A stretch of DNA of 64,000 nt from an uncultured bacterium (GCA_903908715.1 CAIVSY010000025.1:51697-115696), one strand, 5' to 3'. Shown: positions 17,101 through 26,281, counted from the first letter of the stretch. Made by a program: numbers and translations. Notes: generated from the sequence alone by a model not told the origin.

Positions 17101-18297
17101 ATGAATAGCACAACCGTCCTGGCAAACGGCACACTCATCAGCCCGTTCCGTTCCGTGGCATCCGACCTTGTGATCGGGAACGGGATCATTGAGGACATCC
17201 GCCCCCGCGGCATCCGGCGGGAGAACGAGACTTATGTCGATTGCACCGGCCTGTTCATCGGCCCTGGACTTGTGGATATTCATGTTCACGGAGGTGCCGG
17301 CCATGACTTCATCAGTTCCGATCCGGCTGACATCGTGGCCGGATCGGAGTTTCATCTCCAGCACGGAACGACCAGCCTGACCCCTTCCTGCCTGAGCATC
17401 CCGTTCACCCAGGTGGAACGGGCCATTTCTGCCACGCGAGCCGCTGCCGGAAAATGTGCCGCCAACATTATGGGTTATCATGTCGAAGGCGTGTATCTCG
17501 ACAGGGAATACCGCGGCGGCCATCTGTCGGAATATGTTCACGACCCCGACACCGCGGAATATGACCCGATCCTCGAGAAACACGGCGACTTCATCACCGA
17601 ATGGACGCTTGCGCCGGAATTGCCGGGCGCCACTGACCTGATCCGGTCGTGCCGCAAGCACGGGATCGTCGCCTCGGCGGGCCATACCCGCGCCTCCTAC
17701 GAACAGTTCATCCAATCGATCGAAGCCGGACTGTCCCACACCACCCACTATTGCTGCTGCATGGGAAATATGCGCTTTGAGAGCCTTCAGCCGGAACTCA
17801 CAACTGGTAAGGGGTTCGCTCCTGGCGTGCTGGAAGCTGTACTGCTGCACGACGAGGTAACCACGGAAGTGATCTGCGACGGTTTCCATGTCCATCCGGC
17901 TTTTATTCACCTTCTCCTTAAATGCAAGGGACCGAGCCGTGTGTGCATGGTTTCCGACACTGTCTTCGGCGTTGGTATGCCCGAGGGGGAGATCGTCGTC
18001 GGGAATCAGGACGTGGTCATAAGGAACGGGATTGCCATCATCAAGGATCGCCCGGAGATCATCGCCAGTTCCGTTACACCCCTTGTCGGAATGTTGCGTT
18101 TTGCCCATCAGAAAGCCGGTATCGCCCTTCCCATCGCCTGGGAAATGGCATCCGCAACCCCCGCCCGGATTCTGGGAATCGGAGACCAGAAGGGCGCACT
18201 CAGCGCCGGCAAGGATGCGGACCTGTTGATTCTGGATGGCGATTTGAATGTGAGCAGCGTATACGTGGCCGGGCGGAAGTGGAAGCCGAGGCGGTAA
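17101..18297 (+). CDS. nagA: N-acetylglucosamine-6-phosphate deacetylase-like amidohydrolase
   Basis: The 398-residue TIM-barrel amidohydrolase probably removes acetyl from an N-acetylamino-sugar 6-phosphate. Metal-site residues are kept: DIHVHGG, the Glu in YHVEGVYLD, the His in SAGHTRAS, the His in TTHYCC, and the Asp in MVSDTVFG. ICDGFHVHP is also kept. Two substrate loops differ from textbook NagA: HLEGPF is HVEGVY, and THLFNAM is THYCCCM. The substrate may therefore not be GlcNAc-6-phosphate itself. The ATG follows AAAGG with suitable spacing. No glucosamine-6-phosphate deaminase or PTS lies nearby. Confidence 0.82.
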   Translation: MNSTTVLANGTLISPFRSVASDLVIGNGIIEDIRPRGIRRENETYVDCTGLFIGPGLVDIHVHGGAGHDFISSDPADIVAGSEFHLQHGTTSLTPSCLSIPFTQVERAISATRAAAGKCAANIMGYHVEGVYLDREYRGGHLSEYVHDPDTAEYDPILEKHGDFITEWTLAPELPGATDLIRSCRKHGIVASAGHTRASYEQFIQSIEAGLSHTTHYCCCMGNMRFESLQPELTTGKGFAPGVLEAVLLHDEVTTEVICDGFHVHPAFIHLLLKCKGPSRVCMVSDTVFGVGMPEGEIVVGNQDVVIRNGIAIIKDRPEIIASSVTPLVGMLRFAHQKAGIALPIAWEMASATPARILGIGDQKGALSAGKDADLLILDGDLNVSSVYVAGRKWKPRR

Positions 18298-18355
18298 TCT
18301 GGCAGCAGGCGGCCGGGACACAGACCGCTGCCGACAGAGGCGGGCAACCTGGCGG

Positions 18356-18397
18356 CCGGTCCCACCGGATACTTCAATTTCCGGGATACCGGACCGG
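18356..18397 (+). repeat. Nested inverted repeat between nagA-like and PAS genes
   Basis: The outer arms are CCGGTCC/GGACCGG and the inner arms CCGGA/TCCGG, around an AT-containing loop. It lies 58 bases after the nagA-like stop. There is no T-run, so it is a weak terminator candidate. It could be an RNA-processing or protein-binding site. Confidence 0.35.
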
Positions 18398-18521
18398 ACA
18401 GCAACCGTGGGCCCCGCCCAGTTCTATCCATCACCCATCCATCGCGTAAGAGTCTCTTGCCTTACCCTCAGTTTTGATGCAGTATGCCAACAATGGTAAC
18501 TGCGAAAAGGGGGACAGCAGT

Positions 18522-19190
18522 ATGACTGACCATTATTTGAAGCAGGAGTTATATACCCTGCTGAAGCAAGATGCCGCCGTTTTTGATTTCCTGCAACTTG
18601 GTTCACTGGACGGCATCTGGTACTGGAACCTCGAAGATCCCACAGATGAATGGATGAGCGGCCGGTTCTGGGAACTCCTGGGTTTTGATCCAGCGGAGAA
18701 GAAACATCTTGCCTCCGAATGGCAAAACCTGATTTTTTCCGAAGACCTTGCCGTTGCCATTGAAAACCTCAAGAGGCACCTTGCCGACCCCAGGGATCCC
18801 TATGACCAGATTGTAAGATACCGCCACAAAGACGGCTCCACGATCTGGGTCCGGTGCCGCGGGATTGCCATACGAAACAGGGACGGGAAGCCCGTCCGCA
18901 TGCTCGGGGCGCACACGGACCTGACAGCCCTCAAGAAGACCGAACAAGAGCTGCAGCAGGCCAATCAGGAGCTTCAGAGGGCCCTGGCGGAAATCAAGAC
19001 TTTGCGCGGCATTCTTCCGATCTGTACCAGCTGCAAGAAGATCCGGAACGACAAGGGGTTCTGGGAACGGGTCGAGTTGTACGTGTCACACAGGACAGAC
19101 GCACAGTTTTCGCACAGCATCTGCCCCGACTGCATGCAGCAGCTCTATCCCGGACATCGCGCAGAAAAGGACGAATCCTCCAGGGCATAA
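18522..19190 (+). CDS. PAS-domain protein with C-terminal Cys4 module
   Basis: This 222-residue soluble sensor-type protein has three parts. A PAS/PAC domain spans about 20-135 (GIWYWNLEDPTDEWMSGRFW, the YRHKDGSTIWVRCRG core, VRMLGAHTDLTALK). A short coiled coil follows (about 136-160). A C-terminal module carries LPICTSCKKIRNDKGFWERVE...FSHSICPDCMQQLYP, with two CxxC pairs likely to bind zinc. This C-terminal module recurs at the ends of many PAS and response-regulator proteins, but its output is not known to me. ATG 18522 follows GGGGG. There is no kinase or cyclase domain, so it would need a partner or act by binding. Confidence 0.8.
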   Translation: MTDHYLKQELYTLLKQDAAVFDFLQLGSLDGIWYWNLEDPTDEWMSGRFWELLGFDPAEKKHLASEWQNLIFSEDLAVAIENLKRHLADPRDPYDQIVRYRHKDGSTIWVRCRGIAIRNRDGKPVRMLGAHTDLTALKKTEQELQQANQELQRALAEIKTLRGILPICTSCKKIRNDKGFWERVELYVSHRTDAQFSHSICPDCMQQLYPGHRAEKDESSRA

Positions 19191-19332
19191 GCAGTTACGC
19201 CGCACCCGCCGCCCGATATTCTTTACTCGAAAACCCGACCGGTGGTATCCTCCGATCTGGATTGCGGCGGCTCTTTTTGCCGCTGAAGTTGCGGATCGAG
19301 TTCGACACATCAGAGTTGGCGGCATCCGATTC

Positions 19333-20823
19333 ATGAGAGTACTGCTCATCAGCCCTCCGTTTTACCGGATCATCGGGTTTTACAACCGGTACTTCCCGTT
19401 CGGCATCGCCCTGCTCGGAACCCTGCTCAAGGAACGCGGCCATACGGTGCTGGTCTACGACGCCGATGTGACGGAACACCCGACCAACATCGACTACGCA
19501 AAGCTCCCGGACAAGTATCCGGCGTACCTGCAATCCTTCCGCGAGAAGGGCCACCCCCTGTGGCAGGAAGTGGAGTCGGTCATTACCGGCTTCCAGCCGG
19601 AGCTGGTGGGAATATCCGCATTCACGACGTTCGTGGCCTCGGCTTTTCACGTGGCGGCTATCAGCAAACGGGTTGCACCCCGTTGCCCGGTGGTCCTTGG
19701 CGGTCCGCACGCCACAGTCAAGGCCGCCGAGGCCCTTGCCATATGCCCCGACATTGATTTTGCCGTCCGCGGCGAGGGCGAGGAAACCCTGCAGGAACTG
19801 ATGCAGACCCTCGGCCGGGGGGAAGGCGATTTCACGGCCATCCAGGGCCTTTCCTACCGGGCAGACGGGGAAGTCCGCAACAACGCGCCCCGCGCCCGAT
19901 GTGCCGACCTTGACCAACTCCCCTTCCCCGACCGCTCGATCCTGCTTAACGAGCGAAAGTATACCTCCGAGGACATGGGCATGATCATGACGAGCCGGGG
20001 GTGCCCTTACAACTGCACCTACTGCGCCACAGACACAAAGCGCGTCAGTTACCGGTCCCCCGACAGCGTCATTCGCGAAATGTCGGCCGTGCGCGAGCGC
20101 TATGGCACGACTCAGTTCACCTTCAAGGATGACTCCTTCACCATGAACCGGAAACGGGTCGTCGAGTTGTGCGATCGAATCATTTCCGGGCGGCATCATT
20201 TCCACTGGGAGTGCAACACAAGGGTCAACCTGATTGACGAAGAGCTTCTCCGCAAGATGAAGCGGGCCGGGTGCAATTTCATCAAGGTCGGCATTGAATC
20301 AGGATCCGAGCGGATCCTGAGAAGCATGCGCAAGGGCATAACCCTCGACCAGGTGCGCCGCGCCGCAATCCTGCTCCGCAACTCCGGCATCCACTGGACC
20401 GGCTATTTCCTCATGGGGATCCCGGGCGAGACGCGGGAGGACGTGGAGCAAACAGTCGCCTTCATGCGGGAAGTACAGCCGGACCTTGCCCTTATGGGGG
20501 TGTATGAACCCTTTCCGGGAACCGCCATGTTCGAGAACGGGGTTCAGCGCGGCCTCGTACGGCCGGATATGACCCTGGAAAACTTCTTCACAATTCTCCC
20601 GAATCACTATTACAAGGCGGATCCCGCCGTGCAAACCGACGCCGTTGCACCCGCAGACTTCCACGCCTTGGAGCGCGAGGTCAAGGAGGTGTTCCATGCT
20701 CACAACAAGAAGCTCGGGAATGCCCTCCGAATGGCCAGGGCTCGAGCCGCGGTATATCTGAGTGAACCCCGCTCCCTTTTCACCGATGCCCTGAAGTATC
20801 TCCAGTACCGGAGGGCGACATGA
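19333..20823 (+). CDS. B12-binding-domain radical SAM protein
   Basis: The 496-residue protein has an N-terminal cobalamin-binding-type Rossmann domain (about 1-160: MRVLLISPP, PELVGISAFTTF, VVLGGPHAT, VRGEGEETL). A radical SAM core follows (about 205-400) with the 4Fe-4S motif CPYNCTYC, then FKDDSFTMNRKR, FIKVGIESGSERIL and a FLMGIPGETRED segment. The family includes methylases and enzymes acting on lipids, glycans and secondary metabolites. The usual DxHxxG B12 motif is not obvious, so cobalamin may not be bound. It overlaps the next gene by four bases (ATGA) and heads a three-gene operon with a methyltransferase and a GT2 protein. Confidence 0.85.
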   Translation: MRVLLISPPFYRIIGFYNRYFPFGIALLGTLLKERGHTVLVYDADVTEHPTNIDYAKLPDKYPAYLQSFREKGHPLWQEVESVITGFQPELVGISAFTTFVASAFHVAAISKRVAPRCPVVLGGPHATVKAAEALAICPDIDFAVRGEGEETLQELMQTLGRGEGDFTAIQGLSYRADGEVRNNAPRARCADLDQLPFPDRSILLNERKYTSEDMGMIMTSRGCPYNCTYCATDTKRVSYRSPDSVIREMSAVRERYGTTQFTFKDDSFTMNRKRVVELCDRIISGRHHFHWECNTRVNLIDEELLRKMKRAGCNFIKVGIESGSERILRSMRKGITLDQVRRAAILLRNSGIHWTGYFLMGIPGETREDVEQTVAFMREVQPDLALMGVYEPFPGTAMFENGVQRGLVRPDMTLENFFTILPNHYYKADPAVQTDAVAPADFHALEREVKEVFHAHNKKLGNALRMARARAAVYLSEPRSLFTDALKYLQYRRAT

Positions 20824-21422
20824 ACCGCGGCATCGCGGAATATGACGAGAAGTACACTCGCTACCAGGCTGATCGGGGAGCCTTCCGCCGGTGCATACGC
20901 CGCCTTTATCTCCGCCGAACCCTGCGGCGGATCCAGGGCCGAACCATCGATTTCGGCTGCGGTATCGGAGAACTGCTTTCCCTCCTGCCGCCTGGTTCGG
21001 TCGGATACGAGGTTAACGAAGCCACCGTCTGCTACTGCCGGGAATCCGGCCTGAATGTGCGGCTCTACCGGCCTGACGAGGACCATTACGAACTCAAGGA
21101 CTGCCGGGAAGGTCAATTCGAGACGTTTGTGATGATGCACGTGCTTGAGCACCTGCCCGAAGCACCGGAAATCCTGCGCACACTTGCCCGCTCCTGTGCG
21201 CGACTGGGCATCCGCCGGATGATCCTTGTGATTCCCGGATGGAAGGGATTCCTCCATGACCCGACCCATGCGGTTTTCGTGAACCGTTCTTTTCTCGAGA
21301 CACAAGGACTGACAAGCATGGAAGGGTACCGCATCGTCGAGACTTCTTTTTTCCCGATTCCCCGGGAATGGGGTGGGAGGGCCTTCCCACATAATGAAAT
21401 GAGTGTGGTCTATGACCGGTAA
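20820..21422 (+). CDS. Class I SAM-dependent methyltransferase
   Basis: The 200-residue protein opens with EYDEKYTRYQADRG, a start typical of Methyltransf-type proteins in glycan and lipid clusters. It shows motif I as TIDFGCGIGELLSLLP and a post-motif segment FVMMHVLEHLPEAPEIL, followed by ILVIPGWKGFLHDPTHAVFVN. It probably methylates a small molecule or glycan made by the neighbouring genes. It overlaps the radical SAM gene by four bases, so translation is probably coupled. The substrate cannot be assigned. Confidence 0.8.
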   Translation: MNRGIAEYDEKYTRYQADRGAFRRCIRRLYLRRTLRRIQGRTIDFGCGIGELLSLLPPGSVGYEVNEATVCYCRESGLNVRLYRPDEDHYELKDCREGQFETFVMMHVLEHLPEAPEILRTLARSCARLGIRRMILVIPGWKGFLHDPTHAVFVNRSFLETQGLTSMEGYRIVETSFFPIPREWGGRAFPHNEMSVVYDR

Positions 21423-21438
21423 GCGGGCCGAGGCCACC

Positions 21439-22242
21439 ATGCATTCGGGAGAATTGACCTTCGTCGTTCCGGCCTACGGCGAATCCTCTCACCTCGAACA
21501 CTGTCTCCAATCTCTCTCCAGACAGACCTCCGGTGCCCGGATCATCCTGACGACCTCAACCCCTTCCGCATTCCTGACTTCGCTGGCAAGTCGTTTCGGC
21601 TATCCACTGATCGTCAACCCGCGAAAGGCAGGGATTGCATCGGACTGGTCTTTTGCCTATTCAAATGCCGGGACACGATATGTGACGCTCGCGCACCAGG
21701 ACGATGTGTACGCGCCCGATTACGCGGCTCGATGTGTGGCCGCAGCGGATCGGCATCCCGACTCGCTGGTGGTCTTTACCGATGCCGCTGAACTGCTGGA
21801 CGGTCGGTCCCGCCTGCAATCCCGGACCCTGACCGTCAAACGGACGATCGTCTGGCTGTTCTTTGCCCGCTCTGAAGCCATCCGGAGCCTCCGGATGAAG
21901 CAGAGGCTGATCTCGCTGGGAAACCCGATATCATGCCCAACGGTGCTGTATAATCGCGCCAACATCGGAGACTTCACCTTCTCGGAAGGTTGGTCGTACA
22001 ATCTCGACTGGGATGCCTGGCAGCGTCTGGCGGAGCTCGACGGAAGTTTCGTGTATGTAAAGCAACCGCTCGTCTCGCACCGCATCCACGAAGAATCAGC
22101 CCTGGTCAGGGGGACAACGGATAACAGCCGGGGAATCGAGGACAGGAGAATGTTCCGCAGATTCTGGCCCAAGCCTGTCGCCCTTCTTCTCGCGGGCCTG
22201 TACGCCATGAGCTACGATGTCAGCCGGGCAAGCACACCCTAA
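21439..22242 (+). CDS. Family 2 glycosyltransferase
   Basis: This is a GT-A-fold transferase of about 267 residues. It opens with LTFVVPAYGESSHLEHCLQS, has AGIASDWSFAYSNAGTRYVTLAHQDD with a DxD-like QDDVY metal motif, and later GWSYNLDWDAWQRLAE. The start is ambiguous: ATG 21439 has GAGG five bases upstream and is preferred, while ATG 21412 would overlap the methyltransferase stop. There is no membrane segment. It is the last gene of the radical SAM/methyltransferase unit, so the three probably build or decorate one glycan or glycolipid. Confidence 0.78.
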   Translation: MHSGELTFVVPAYGESSHLEHCLQSLSRQTSGARIILTTSTPSAFLTSLASRFGYPLIVNPRKAGIASDWSFAYSNAGTRYVTLAHQDDVYAPDYAARCVAAADRHPDSLVVFTDAAELLDGRSRLQSRTLTVKRTIVWLFFARSEAIRSLRMKQRLISLGNPISCPTVLYNRANIGDFTFSEGWSYNLDWDAWQRLAELDGSFVYVKQPLVSHRIHEESALVRGTTDNSRGIEDRRMFRRFWPKPVALLLAGLYAMSYDVSRASTP

Positions 22243-22336
22243 CGCCATACGGCAAGATTTCCAGCTAACAGGGGTTGTCATTGCACCTTGGCCTGCAGGT
22301 TGATTATCCGGTCGGGGATCCGCATCCCCACGCCCA

Positions 22337-23920
22337 TCATTCGGTCTTCCGGCTGGGTGACGCTTCGCGCACCGGCTCAATCCATGCGACTCCATCCGCA
22401 TCATATTCCTCTGACTCGGTGATGCGGACCCACTGTTTGATGCCCGAAAAGTCCTCATTGAATTCACCTAAATAGATGTCCGAGCCGGGTGCCAGATCAC
22501 AGGAGTTGATCGTAAAGAAACGCACATCGTTGCTCCACTTGGGACGCCAGACCGCCCGCCGGGGATCCTTCAGGTTACCGGCCATTGTGTTCACATGGAT
22601 CAACACCGCGGTGCCGGCATGCGGGCCCCCGGGCGCCAACATGCGAAGTTGGCGGTGATTCCCAAGGAGATAGAAAAAGCGCCCACTGTCATCCGGCGCA
22701 TAGTTGGGGTTGCACCCCTGGCCGTAAAGTGAGAAAGTTCCGTTCGGCAAGATTGCGAGACCGCAATTAGGCCAGGGAAACTCCCCTACCAGCGTCTTTG
22801 CACCCGGCCCCACCTGTGCACGACGGTTCACCGGCATCCTGTTCCAGACAAGCTCCTGCAAAGAAGGATCATCCATGCGGTACCGATAGACCGATAGAGC
22901 ACTGTCGTTCGAGGCTGTATCCCCAGCCGCCTTGATCTCGGCAATCGTCTCGGCCGCCATGTTGTCGCCCACGTACACCCAGTCGAAACCCGTTGCGGGG
23001 TCGTTCCACGACCCCAGGACAAAATGGTGGCGCCCTTTCACAAGAGTACGGAGATTCTTCCCATTCCAATCGACCACATAGACCGCCTCCTCGGGCCCTG
23101 AGAAGAGGATCCGGTTTCCGTCGGAAGTGAAGCACGGATTAAAGCACTTCCAGTCCTCCCTCCCGATCACCCTTTCTCGCCCCTTTTCGGAATCCAACCC
23201 CATCAGGATACCCCCGTTATCCCGATCGCCACGGGTCCAGACGATACGGGTCTTGCGTCCGATGACTTCGCGTAGCTGATCCCTTACGGAAACCGCCTTC
23301 TGGTTCGTGGCCGCAGCACCAAGATCGAAGAGTTGGATATCGTCAAAATACACTTCCATGGGACGGTTTTGTCCCGGCTTCCCTTCCAGAACGATCCGCA
23401 CATGTGTCGTCCGGTCAGTCAACCAAACCGGTCCCACACCACGGAAGCCGACCAACTCCTCCCATACGCCATTCATACCAAAGGGCCCTTGCATGAAAGG
23501 CGGGGCGTTCGTAATCAGCTGCCCATCCTTGCCCAGCTGTTCCAGTCTCAAATTGAGATAATAGCCCCAGCGTGCGAGGAATTTTCCATGCAGTTCGAGG
23601 AGTTTCGGGCCCCGGCAGGGGATCCGCGCACTCTGCACCTTGACGGAATCGGAGGCTGTACTGAGAATCTGCAGGCTGTGCTTCCCGTGTGACGCAAGCT
23701 TGTCGGTCACTCCGCAATCACCGGTCTTCGTCAGGAATTCCCATCCCGTGATTCCATCCTCAAAGTCCGAATTCGGCACCGGGATCAGCTTGGCCTGAGC
23801 AAATGCCTGCAGCGGAAGAGAAAGGAATAAGAGAACTACCATCGCCCGGCGGATCCGGCAGCCAAGCAGGCGCGGCCGCCGGGGACGCAGGAGTTCTTTC
23901 ATGACCGTGTCGGCACACAT
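22337..23920 (-). CDS. Secreted protein with carbohydrate-binding-like domain and TolB-type propeller
   Basis: The product is about 527 residues. A signal peptide is visible (basic start, then MVVLLFLSLPLQAFAQA). Residues about 45-210 look like a CBM4/9-type jelly roll (PNSDFEDGITGWEFL, KHSLQILST, MEVYFDDIQLF). The rest shows propeller-like blades (GGILMGLDSEKGRERVIG, PCFTSDGNRILFSG, AVYVVDWNGKNLRTLVKG, SNDVRFFTINSCD). It begins within bases of the stop of the Ser/Thr kinase gene, so the two are probably one transcript. ATG 23920 is chosen; GTG 23926 and ATG 23902 are alternatives. A ligand-presenting partner for the kinase is one possibility. No enzymatic motif is seen. Confidence 0.7.
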   Translation of the reverse strand: MCADTVMKELLRPRRPRLLGCRIRRAMVVLLFLSLPLQAFAQAKLIPVPNSDFEDGITGWEFLTKTGDCGVTDKLASHGKHSLQILSTASDSVKVQSARIPCRGPKLLELHGKFLARWGYYLNLRLEQLGKDGQLITNAPPFMQGPFGMNGVWEELVGFRGVGPVWLTDRTTHVRIVLEGKPGQNRPMEVYFDDIQLFDLGAAATNQKAVSVRDQLREVIGRKTRIVWTRGDRDNGGILMGLDSEKGRERVIGREDWKCFNPCFTSDGNRILFSGPEEAVYVVDWNGKNLRTLVKGRHHFVLGSWNDPATGFDWVYVGDNMAAETIAEIKAAGDTASNDSALSVYRYRMDDPSLQELVWNRMPVNRRAQVGPGAKTLVGEFPWPNCGLAILPNGTFSLYGQGCNPNYAPDDSGRFFYLLGNHRQLRMLAPGGPHAGTAVLIHVNTMAGNLKDPRRAVWRPKWSNDVRFFTINSCDLAPGSDIYLGEFNEDFSGIKQWVRITESEEYDADGVAWIEPVREASPSRKTE

Positions 23921-23929
23921 GCTCACCCA

Positions 23930-26281
23930 TCAGTTCTTTACCGCCGCATCCGCGACGGGATTCGGCACTCGAAGAGACAGGTCCCGGAATTCCGCCATGG
24001 CAACCACTCCGGCAACACCGGCGGAAACAGCCACCCCTCCATACATCACGGCCGGGACCGTCAGCGTGCATTCCCCGAACGACGTCCAACGAACTCCGTC
24101 GATGGATGTGGCCGCTTCGAATTCATTTCCCCAGCGGGAGATCCGCAGGTAACACGGCAAAGCCACAGGGCCGTCCGACACCCGGATCACACGATCCATC
24201 TCCCCTGCCTGACGCATCTGGAAAATCAGCGATCCATCCCCCATCTTCCCGAAAAACAGGTTCTGCCCCAACTCGCCCGTATTCTCTCCGATCAGCAAAC
24301 CGGTCTTTGCCATCGCATGGGTCTTCGCCGCAGTGACCAGCTTGACCGACAAGGCGAATTCCTCACTCACCGGCGCATAACAAAAGCGGAAGATGTCACG
24401 GCTCTGGGCTGTATCAAAGCCCTCTCCTTGAAGCAGGAGTGTCCCCTTGTGCCAGAAGGTTGTGCCGCGGCCGGACTGTCCGAACCCGCTGGTGACCCAG
24501 TTCGGCGAAAGAACGCGCGGGAACGTCTTGTGTACCGGCTTGACCTCAACCGCTGGCTTTGTGACCGGTGGCTCAGCGGCGGAAGGATCCGACGGCAACA
24601 GGCTGATCAGCGCAGGCGCTTGTGTCGCAGGTTTTGCGGGTTCAACCAATTCAACGGGGGGTGCAACATCCCGGTCCGTTTCGAACCCCAGCTGTTCCAG
24701 GACTGACGCCCGTTTGAGGTATAAGACCGCCATGCCCCCCGCGAGGATCATGAGGGCCAGCAAGCCAAAGACCCGTTTCAACCCCTTCCCAGTCGACTGT
24801 TTTGGCAACTCAACCGGTTCCGGATCAGGAAGAGGTGGAGGTTCCACCTTGGCTGCAGCCTTCAGGGACGACTTCAACGACTCCACCACCGTTCCGCCGG
24901 CAACCGGCTCCGTCGGCGGCATTACAGCTGCTGGCGCAGGCGTCCCGGTGGACGCCACGGCTGAAGGAGAACCGTGGCCGACGCCCTGTCCGATGACAGA
25001 ACCTGCCGTATGTGGAAGACCTGCCCCCATGCCGGGCGAAAGACTGGGGCCCAAACCAGGGGACAATCCAGGTCCCATGTTCCGGGGCAAAGTGGGTAGC
25101 GGGGATTCCAGAACCCTACGGACCTCGCGCAGATCGGCCAGCAAGGCAGTACAGTCCTTGTACCGACGGGCCGGATCGGCCTCCAGCATCTTCATAACAA
25201 TTCGCTGGGTACCGGGTGAAAGCCGCTGGACATGCTTCGAAATCGGGTCAGCCGGCTTTACAAGGCGGGCACGAGCAACTTCCGCGGGTGTCGGACCATC
25301 AAACGGGGGGATTCCTGCCAGCAGGTGATACAGCGTGGCGCCAAGGCTATAGATGTCGGTCTGCGGGGTGTCGGGCGATCCGCGCAGCGTCTCCGGCGCA
25401 ATATACTGCGGAGTGCCCACAATGGACTTGCTGCCATCCCTCCGTGACATACCGGACAAGCCAAAGTCAACCAATTTGGATGAACCTTCGCGATCCAGAA
25501 TAATATTACCGGGCTTGATGTCCCCGTGAGTCAGGCCTTCGCGGTGCAAGGCAATGAGGCCTTCCGTAACCTCAGCGACAGCCCGCATGGCAATCCGTTC
25601 CTCAACGTGACCATTTTTCCGCAGCAGGACATCCATGTCCTCGCCCCGGACCAGTTCCATCACGAGATACGGATGGCCGTTGGAGAATCCAAGCGCATGG
25701 ACCTGGGCGACATGGGGATGGGACAAGCGGGCGGCAGCCCGCGCTTCGCGGCTCAGGCGCTCATGCAGTGTACTTTCCTCGGAACGGTCCGCCAGCACCA
25801 CCTTGATCGCCACTTCACGATCGAGGGATTCATCGCGAGCCCGGTAAATCTCCCCCATTTCTCCCGCCCCGATACGTCCCACAAGAGTAAACCCATCCAA
25901 CCGCCCCGGCACCATGAACCTGGCTCCACAACTGGAACAGGTTGTGTCGGATAAGGGCACGGCAGATCCAAGGGACATGACCTTGCCGCACTTTGGGCAA
26001 GTGCCCTCCGGGATCGGCACAGCGATAATACCCGTCCCTGTTGCCAACCCAGCCGCTGGTTGCAGGATGGCCGCCGGAGCAGGCGCCAAGGCAGGCGCCG
26101 GGGAGATTTTCGGAGCCGGAGCGACAACAGGGGCAGATGCCGGGGGAGGTGCAATCACCGGGCCGGGCACAACCGGCGCAACAGGCGTCTTGACGCCCTC
26201 CCCGGCCTCAGGCGGTACCGGGACCGGTTTGACAGCCACCGGCTTTGGCGCCAGCCGTACAACTTTTTTTGCTTCAGTCAT
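23930..26281 (-). CDS. Membrane Ser/Thr protein kinase with N-terminal zinc ribbon and extracytoplasmic lectin-like domain
   Basis: The 783-residue protein begins with a Pro/Ala-rich stretch (1-90), then a zinc ribbon (C95, C98, C115, C118). A Hanks-type kinase domain spans about 131-395: GRIGAGEMGEIY, K160, HGDIKPGNI, VDFGLSGM, GTPQYIAPE. A Gly/Pro-rich low-complexity linker is followed by one membrane span (about 503-523). The C-terminal domain (about 590-775: TFWHKGTLLLQGEGF, RISRWGNEFEAATSIDGVRW) resembles DUF1349/concanavalin-like folds. The catalytic loop reads HGD rather than HRD, so activation-loop control may differ. The arrangement implies an external glycan or peptidoglycan ligand signalling inward. 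It is followed at once by the secreted propeller gene. Confidence 0.88.
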   Translation of the reverse strand: MTEAKKVVRLAPKPVAVKPVPVPPEAGEGVKTPVAPVVPGPVIAPPPASAPVVAPAPKISPAPALAPAPAAILQPAAGLATGTGIIAVPIPEGTCPKCGKVMSLGSAVPLSDTTCSSCGARFMVPGRLDGFTLVGRIGAGEMGEIYRARDESLDREVAIKVVLADRSEESTLHERLSREARAAARLSHPHVAQVHALGFSNGHPYLVMELVRGEDMDVLLRKNGHVEERIAMRAVAEVTEGLIALHREGLTHGDIKPGNIILDREGSSKLVDFGLSGMSRRDGSKSIVGTPQYIAPETLRGSPDTPQTDIYSLGATLYHLLAGIPPFDGPTPAEVARARLVKPADPISKHVQRLSPGTQRIVMKMLEADPARRYKDCTALLADLREVRRVLESPLPTLPRNMGPGLSPGLGPSLSPGMGAGLPHTAGSVIGQGVGHGSPSAVASTGTPAPAAVMPPTEPVAGGTVVESLKSSLKAAAKVEPPPLPDPEPVELPKQSTGKGLKRVFGLLALMILAGGMAVLYLKRASVLEQLGFETDRDVAPPVELVEPAKPATQAPALISLLPSDPSAAEPPVTKPAVEVKPVHKTFPRVLSPNWVTSGFGQSGRGTTFWHKGTLLLQGEGFDTAQSRDIFRFCYAPVSEEFALSVKLVTAAKTHAMAKTGLLIGENTGELGQNLFFGKMGDGSLIFQMRQAGEMDRVIRVSDGPVALPCYLRISRWGNEFEAATSIDGVRWTSFGECTLTVPAVMYGGVAVSAGVAGVVAMAEFRDLSLRVPNPVADAAVKN

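Noticed and set aside
17044..18321. A 425-codon minus-strand frame
   Set aside because: It covers exactly the NagA-like gene in antisense. The sense frame carries all metal-binding motifs.
19250..19290. GC stem with T-run near 19280 as a terminator
   Set aside because: The T-run lies inside the possible loop rather than after the stem.
24967..25080. Repetitive Gly/Pro codons in the kinase gene as a tandem repeat or CRISPR-like array
   Set aside because: It is a degenerate low-complexity coding linker with no conserved repeat-spacer pattern. No CRISPR array was seen anywhere in the window.
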